Below, piece after piece: positions 13,301 through 22,300 of a DNA stretch of 64,000 nt (the first letter of the stretch is position 1; each line of letters opens with the position of its first letter). Position numbers and translations under genes: made by a program. The stretch spans positions 92,064,773 to 92,128,772 of the forward strand of contig CM075853.1 of NCBI GenBank assembly GCA_037975125.1, read 5' to 3'. This stretch comes from Latrodectus hesperus (lineage: Eukaryota > Arthropoda > Arachnida > Araneae > Theridiidae). Under the pieces are notes generated by a model that searched no databases, was not told the DNA's origin, and worked only from the letters and a program-made list of their open reading frames with translations.

Positions 13301-16300
13301 ATTGTGAGCTGAATTATAAATAGATAAATTTCATTTTGAAACATTACAAATTTATGAATTAAATTATATGAATAAAACTATGAGGTAGCCATATTGGAAT
13401 TAAATTTTTTAAGCCATTTGCATCACTTTAAAGTTAGTTTTTGAAATACCCTGACTACAGTATTCTATGATATTGATTGTGAGAGAGAAGTTTTTTAGAT
13501 CAATTGAAAAATTTAATAAATATGTGTTATTAAATGTACTTCAAGTTTTTTAAATAATCATAAAATTGAATTTTTTAATGATTTTAAATTTGTAAAAATA
13601 AAAACCATATTGTTGGCTTTGAAAGAGGTAAATATTTTGAGCTCTAGTGATTAAATATGAAAAAGTGTCTTATGCTTTATTAAGTTGACCTTCGGACAAT
13701 TTATGTAATTAATGTAATATTATTTTTAATTTCTTTATATATACAGTTTTGCAATCATTTATCTTATACATTATATTTTATATTAAAATAAATGCAATTT
13801 TTAAAAATTTACTTACTTTTTAATCAAAAAGTGAAATTTTAATTTGAATGAGTAATCAATGAAAGTAGAAAAACGTAAAAGATAGAAATAAGCAAAAATA
13901 GGTCTAATTTTAAAAAAAAAATTGAAGATCTCATGCAAGTAATAAAACAAAATATTTTCCTAGTTAGAAATGGCCTTATGAGATACTAAACAACTATCAG
14001 TTTTAAACTCATAACATGCACCTACTTTTAGAGTAGTATGTATATATGAGACATTACAATTTATGTACTCGAATGAAAAGTGCTGTATTCAGTTTGACTG
14101 ATTATTTGTTCAATTTCCATCTCCTGCATGAGTAATCTTAGTAGATTTTGAATGGCTATTAAATCATAGATCACAGCTTAATTTACCATTGTGTGAAAAT
14201 ATTACTCTAGGAGTCATGAATTAAAAACAAAATCTTGCCTTTCTATTTAGAGTTTTATTTTAATGTAAGGTTTTGCTTTCATTTTATAATCATTTACTTT
14301 TCATCAACATTACATATATCTCTGTAAATACCAACTTATACTGTCTGTTTTTTCTTTGTTATGTTAAATTGTAATACATTAAAGGTATGTAATGGAAAGT
14401 ATTATTTTTATTTTGATTTTCTTTTTTTACAAGATGCATCTATATCACATGCCTATAATATAGTTCATCCATTATATGTAGTTCAAATAATGAATTCTGA
14501 TTAAATAATATATTATACAATGTAGAGTATTTTTTTAACATTTACATTCTAAAAGAAAATTTTTCTGATTAGCTTAAACGATTTTTGAATTGAAAATATT
14601 TTTTGGAAAATAAATTTGCAAATAACAATTTAAGTAAATGTGATTAGAAATGAAGAGTAATTGAAAATTTTATTGTTGATTTAAACTATTTCTTTACTTT
14701 TTTTCTAAGATTTTTAAATATGCTTACTGAATTAAATGGATGTTGAAACAATTAAGTTTTAGATTTCAACTATGTTGTATGCTATTAAATTTATTTTAAT
14801 ATTTTAATAAAATTGGATGCAAACTTTAATAACTAATTTGAATTTTATATATGTTTTAAAAGAATTGACATTTCTTTTTTATCGTTTTTGTCCTGTTTTG
14901 TTTTCTGTAGTTACATGTTTTCCTTTCCTTTCAGCTGTTGAAAATCCATCTGAGATCCAGTTAGAAAGTTATCATAAAGGTTTATTTTCAGTTTACACTA
15001 ACAAATTTTAGTTAATATTCTAAGATTTGAAATAATGATGGCTCTTAATAATTTAGAATGGTTAGCTGTAAATTATGTGAAGATTATTTTACTTTTACTC
15101 TTTTTTGAATCTTAAACTTTAAATCAGATATTCATATTTATTTCATTATAAAGAAAATTATTCATTATTATACTTATTGACATCAATGTTTGATGTTACT
15201 TTGCAGTAATCTAGAAATAAAAAGGTTTTGTTTTAATGTTGATGCTTAAGTGATCTATTTATGTTCTTTCATTTTGAAATTAATATTATAATCTCAGTAT
15301 TATAGGTATATTTTTGCAAATCGTCATCTTTAAATTCCTATCATGAGATAAAATATTTGAAAATCGTGAAAAAGGATTGCAACTGTAATCCCAAATTTTT
15401 ACATAGATACTTACTCTAATGCATACAAATCTTGAACTTCCAAAAACAGTGTTGAAATGTCATACATTACTTTAAGAAATTTTATTTCAAAACTCTAATC
15501 ATAAAATCATAATCTTTAATAAATAAATGTATTAAATTTATTTGAATAGTCTTATCTATATTATTCCAGATATTTAGTTTTTCATTATCAGGAAAAGAAT
15601 TTCTATCAATTCTATTATTATTGTAATTAAAAATAGATTTAATGAAATAAAAAAAAACTTGAATTCTATGAGATTTTTGTTTAAAAAAAGGAAGGAAGAG
15701 CCATCACTAAGTAAACATTTCACAATACCTTTTATTTATTGCATGTGCTTGTGTTTGTAAGTTAGTTTTCTTATTTCTATAAATCATATCCCTTGTGCAT
15801 GTCTACTGAAATTGTGTTAGTGTAAATAATAGATTTAAATACACACACATGTATATATTTTAAATCTTTTATAAAATTACATTTGAAAAGTTTAATTTAG
15901 TTACATATAATATAAATTAATACTTTTTAACTTGAATTTTTATAAGAGAGGTAATTTTTGAAACGGCTTATTAATGTTACCCTGTTTGTCTAAAAAGTGA
16001 TTTTAATTAGTTGTTTTCAAAAATATATCTGAATACATTTATTGCCAAAAGTATTCCGACATCCCATTCTGTAATTATGTTTCTTTTAGCCAGTAATAAG
16101 CTTTTAGCCAGAATGTTTCATTCTTCTTTTATATTAATGATACCTGTATTTTTGTGAAGATTTTCTACCAATTTTTGACAAGTTACTACTGGAATCTCTT
16201 TTCAAATTTTTTTAATTGGGAATGAATTAGTCACTAAAAATAAATGATTCACTATTTGTGTAGTTTCACTCAAGTTAAGATCCGGACTCTAACCACAACA

Positions 16301-19300
16301 TTTTACTATCACAAAGTTTCTGTTTTGTAATTGTATCATTGAAGATAATTTCAGTTATCTTATAATACCCAAAATTACATTAAACAGTAAAAGTTATATT
16401 AAATCATAATGCTAATTAAGTTGGAAGCAAATGTTAAATATAGGGTAATAAACAAAAAATCATGTTTAAAACTACATAAATGTGACTTCTTGATACTTTG
16501 TGCCAACCATTTACATATGAATTCCAAAACCTGAAATAATGGTATAATTTGTTCCTTGGACCTTGCTCCATAAAAACCAATTAATCAGTCGAATTTCAAA
16601 TTATTTTTTTATAGTATTTGAATATAAAAGAATTTTGTAATCTGCTTTATCTATTTTTCAAGAAATTATTGAGATGATTTTGGTCATATAATGTATATTA
16701 AGATTGATATAGGTCTTAGTTTTTATTAATATTTTAAAATTTTCATTTCACAGCAAAAGATCTAGAATGTCAAGGATGTCAATATGCTCTTCATTTCATT
16801 CAAAATCAACTCATGGATTCTTCTACTCAGGTATAATTTTTCTCCAATTTAATATTTTTGTTACCTTGATTAGCATGCATAAATTATTTTGCATTATTTT
16901 TGTCAGCAACTTTTGTTTTATGGTAAGGGTTGTTAGAATTGTTTTGGTAAAATAGTTTTATATGTGTTTATTAATGTAAAGTTTCTGTTATTATAATTCA
17001 ATATGCAATCAATAATGAATCAATTCATACCAATTGCTTGAAGAGTTATGAAGAATTGGTTTTCTCTCTGTTTTATTCTGAAGCACTTCTTTGTATTGCG
17101 TAAAGCAGCGTTTCTCAACTGAATTTACTCCAAGGACCGGTAAAATATTTCGGCACGTTCGCGCGGACCTGTAATATTAATAATTTGACCCAATGCACAA
17201 TTTTCACAAAGATAAATCACTAGTAAACTATTATTATTGTTATGTAGGTACTGTATCGGTGGTCGGCCTATAAAAGCTGGATATTTCACGGACCGGTACC
17301 GGTCCGCGGACCGGCAGTTGAGAAACACTGGCGTAAAGTACCATTTGTGTATTATTTTTCGTTGCAAATCCAAGCTTATGTTATTGGCATTCTAGCTTAA
17401 TTTATAATCTTTTTATGAAATTTTTTCTGATTTTTTTTTTTCAATATGTAAATATGAAACATAATTTTGAAAAGACACTTTTATTTGACAACTCTATTTT
17501 ATACATTAAATGTTGCTTTTATGCTGAAAATTATATGCATTGGATAGTTTAAATGCAACTCAAAGTAAACATTATTATTTTAAACTGTGAGAAGAGGCAA
17601 AGTTATTTTTAAAAAAGTATCTATTGAATCTTTAAGATATCAATTAATTTAACAAAATATACAAAAATTTCATTTTCTGAATGAATTATGAATTTTCAAT
17701 AGGAAGTGTGAAACAAAGTAGCAGTTAATATTTTAAAATAAGTTTATGCTGCCTTTAAATCTCCATGTAGTTTGAAAAGTTTTCATTTTATTATTTTTAA
17801 CTGATATAAAAAAGTACTGTTTAAAGAATCTTAATATAAAAGCATTTTCTATATTTTGATTAATATGAATTTAAATATTTATGCTTCACAACTTTAAATA
17901 TTCTCAAATTTATTTTAAAATAGTTATAAATATTTTATTTATGAAATTAATATTACATTCATATATATCAATATAATACAATAAAATATTATACCCTTAA
18001 AAGACTGTGTTTATTGTATAAATATAACGAATGTGTTATACATTAAAATATATTGAAAAAGAGGTTCAAATTTTCAACTGATTGTTGAAAATTATATTTA
18101 ACTTTTAAAAAAATCAAAGTTTGAGTAATTTCAATTTTACATATTTTTTGCTTAACATAATTAATGTTTACTTTGAAATTGTGTATGTATAATTACAAGT
18201 TTCTCCATTTTGAAAGCAAAATTCATTTAAAATAAGATTATAAATCTTAAATTATGAATAATAAAATATAATCATAATATAACGATTTTCCATTTTTAGG
18301 GTGAAGTTAAGAATGTATTAAAAAAAATCTGCTCATTATTACCTGAAAAATTTGAAAAGAATTGTGCTGCCTTTATTGATGAATATGGTTCTTCTTTATT
18401 GGTGCTAATTGCTCAAGAAATTGACCCTAGCCAAATGTGTTATGAAATACAAATGTGTTCCAATACTACTGATATTTCTGGGATGACTCCTTTAGGTATA
18501 CTTTCATATTGCATTTAGGCCAACTTTTAATGTAACTCATTATTTTTGTAAGAAATTCAAGTGTTAATTAATTTTAAAATCTTTGTCATTCTTCCAAATC
18601 ATTCAACATATATAAGTCTAAAAGTTATTTATATTAAGTTTAATATATATATGAAAAATATTTAAGTAATTATAGGATTAAAAATTACAAAAAGCTCATT
18701 GATTAGGAATTATAAAATTTTTAAGCAGAAAATATTTACAGGAAAAGAATACTAGCAGAAAATAGGATGAAAAAAGTTATTTAACTCATATTTTTTATAA
18801 AAAGTTATTTGGCTGAAAAATAGTGAAATTACATGCATAAATTATTTTGAAAAGTGATAACATGTGTGATAGTGCTATTTATTACAATAAATTATTCTAA
18901 ATATTTTATAAAAATTAAAATATATATCCTACTTTGGTTTAAAAACAAACTTACTTCCATACATTTAAAAAATATTTATCCATTAGTGTTATTAATTTTT
19001 CTGTGAACTCATACATTTCAAAGCATGTGGAATTAATTATAAAGCATTGAAATTTGAATGATAAAGTAATAAAATCTAAACTGAATTATAAAAAGACAAG
19101 TGATTGCAAAAACATCCTTGTATCGTATGCGTTTATTTGTGGTTGATAAGTTTAGGAGTGATAAGTCAATTTTTCAGAGTGGAAACACTCTGAAGTGTTT
19201 CTTCTGAAGTAAAAGCAACTGTGAAATGAAAATGAATTGCTTCCAATATACTTATTTATTAAAATCAATGTTGGAATATTTATAAGATTGCCATTTTCAG

Positions 19301-22300
19301 GCTAATTTGGTACACTTGCTAACTTTGATCCTGATTAATATTTTTATAATGTTATAAATTGGTGCATACTGTATAGTTAGTGCCTGCAGAGGAGATCTGT
19401 ATAGTTAGCACCTGCAATGAGAATGTTAAACATTGGTGCATGCATTATTTGATTTATTGTTGACATAAATAAAAATGGTAATCCATCCTACATAGATTTT
19501 ATAGCATCCTTCATGAGATGTAATTATACATATAAAACATAAATTGATTCCAATAGATTTTCATTATGTAACCAAATCTCATTTTATTCATCAGTTTTAT
19601 TCCAAGTTGATATATATGAAAATTTTTTCAAAAACATGTGGCACTATCTGTCATTGAGCTGCTTTGCAATTTCACATCACCTAAATTCTGAATTTATAAG
19701 CTCCTTTCTGATAGTGATTTTTTAAATTTAGTTTGAAAATTTTATCATTAACAAAGCTGTAATTATGTTATTATGATTAAAATTTTAAGGTTATTAAAGT
19801 TTCTGTCTCTATAGAAAGAGCTATAGATAATTAGTATTTTAATTTATTATGATACATAACTTGTAATTCAAATTGAGAATCTGAATAAATATTTTAATTC
19901 AAATGACAAAAAATTGGATTAATAATTTTGCATTTATAAATTAGTAGTGAAAATGATAATATTTAATTATATGTTAATAATAAATGGTTATTGTATTCTT
20001 AAAAATATATTTGGAAATGATTTGATGTGATATTTTGTTAAATAATTCTTTGTAATAATTTTAATTTGATTTTAGTTAAGCTTAATGGATTCCAGTTTGA
20101 TGAATGTTCTGTCTGCACAACAGTTGTCGATTACTTAGACAAGATGTTGGAAGAGGATGATGTTGATAAGGAAATCACTAAAGTCATTGAGCGAGTTTGC
20201 AATGTTGTACCTTCCTCTTATAAAGACAAATGTAGCACGCTACTTGAAACTTATGGGCCATATTTACTTCAAATGATTGGACAATTAGCTGATAGTAAAC
20301 AAGTTTGTCAGGTAAGATAATGTATAGTTTCTTTAATTTAAAAACTTTTTTGGCAATTTAATCATTATTATCTTTGCTAAACAGATATTCATGAATATTT
20401 TTTATTAGATTATTTAGCTCTCAAATGCTTTATTTTATATGCCATGAAATAAATTAGTAAAATGGCCAAACACTTTTATTTTCTCTTGATAGTTAACTAA
20501 TCTGACTTGAATATACCTGTTCCTGTAGACATACAGGGATATCTTTGTCTTCACATATCTGTATGTCTATACATACACTTACAACCCTTTTAACATGAGG
20601 CTTCCTCCAACTTACTGGCCGGTTTTTCTTACCAGTTAATGCATTAAACTATGTCTATTGAGATCATTTTTCATAATAAAAAAATTACTGATATTCCCAT
20701 GTCTATAATTCATGAGCCATACAAAAATTAACTTTTGTCATTTATAATGGCATTCAAAATTTAACATGTAGAATATATTTTTCAAAAGTATTAGAATTGT
20801 ACTATGTATGATGGGAATAATTTGTTTTTATTTGCATGTTTAATTTAAATTCTATTTTCTCGAATTCTATGATCTTTTGAAAAATATTTATTGACTTATA
20901 TATGCGTAGTTAAAATTGCTTCCTTAAATTTTATCGAAACATTTAAATCAATTAAGATACTAAGAAAAATTTTTTATTATTGTATGTACACCATTATTTG
21001 ATGCAATGTGTTAGCATTTCATCAATTATTGCTTTTAATTAAACACCAAAGTCAGTTTAAAACATCATATGGGTTCTTATACTTTCTTAAGAAACTCTAC
21101 TTTTATAATTTAGATTAAAGTATGCTACCGTCTTCAGAATTTTTAAAATTTTATTTCTAATACTCCCTACTGCTGCAAACATTGTGAAAGGATTCTTGTT
21201 GATAATGCCTCAAAAAGAAAATGCAGTTGTTTGTTTTCTTGCAAACACCATTGTTTGACTCAGATTATAATTAATTTTTTTACTTTGGTTTGTATTATTT
21301 AAGATGCTTTAAGGTTATTTAAATAGCATGTCTGTCCTTTTTGAGAACTAATGATAGTGAGCCTCTGAGATTCAACACAGTATTTGGTATGATCATCCTG
21401 AATATATCAATTCCAAATTCTGTAGGCAATCATAGGATCTCAATTGACATGCTGCAATACTATAAATCACAATTCCTGTAAGCTACAATTCAACCTCTAT
21501 CATATTAAAAAACATGTGGTGATCATTTCTTCATTCTTGAAGCATCATAATTTTTCACTAAGCAGTTATGTTCAAATGCAGTTTCTTCCAGAGAAATCTG
21601 CTGTACAATTTCTTCATATAATAAGTTTGTCAACCAGCCTTATTTCACATGAATGGATTTAAAAATTTCATTTATTTGCTTTTGTGTGCAAAAATTATCA
21701 TTTTCATATCATTGTATCCTTTAGCCATGTAAATTTTGGATGTACATCATGTTGCCTTCTGAATGTAGCAAATGAATGCAAATTGGTGTATGAATGGGAA
21801 CTTCTTCCTAAAAATAAAAAAATATTCTCTTTTTTATGGGGATAATCTAGTACGATAATTAAATATTACCTTTTAAAATATTGAAAGCTGCTTAAATTTG
21901 GTACGGAGTTCTTATTAGTTTATATGTCAGTTCATTTTTATGAACTGACATATAAAACTGAAATTATATTTTTATTTATAAATATTAATATAATTTCAGT
22001 TTTCTTTATTTTTAAGAAAAGTTGTAACAAATTTATTTGATAGTGTACTGAAAATATTTGTGTAAGTAATTTTATTTTAAATGTTTTCCATTCACAGAGT
22101 TGCTCAAAATTATTATTTTTTTAAATATAAACTACCATTGTGTTTACATTATTCCTGAATAGAAACTTTGTTTAAATAAATTGTGAAAATTATAATTTTA
22201 AAAGATAATAACTGCTTTAGACTTGTGATAGAGAATAATAATTCACTTAAATGCAAGGTTAGTGAATATCCTTAAATCTATCATTCATATTTGTATTTTT

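Noticed and set aside
17125..17373. 82-codon minus-strand frame
   Set aside because: It lies almost wholly inside the hAT MITE and runs across its end, so it is a by-product of the element.
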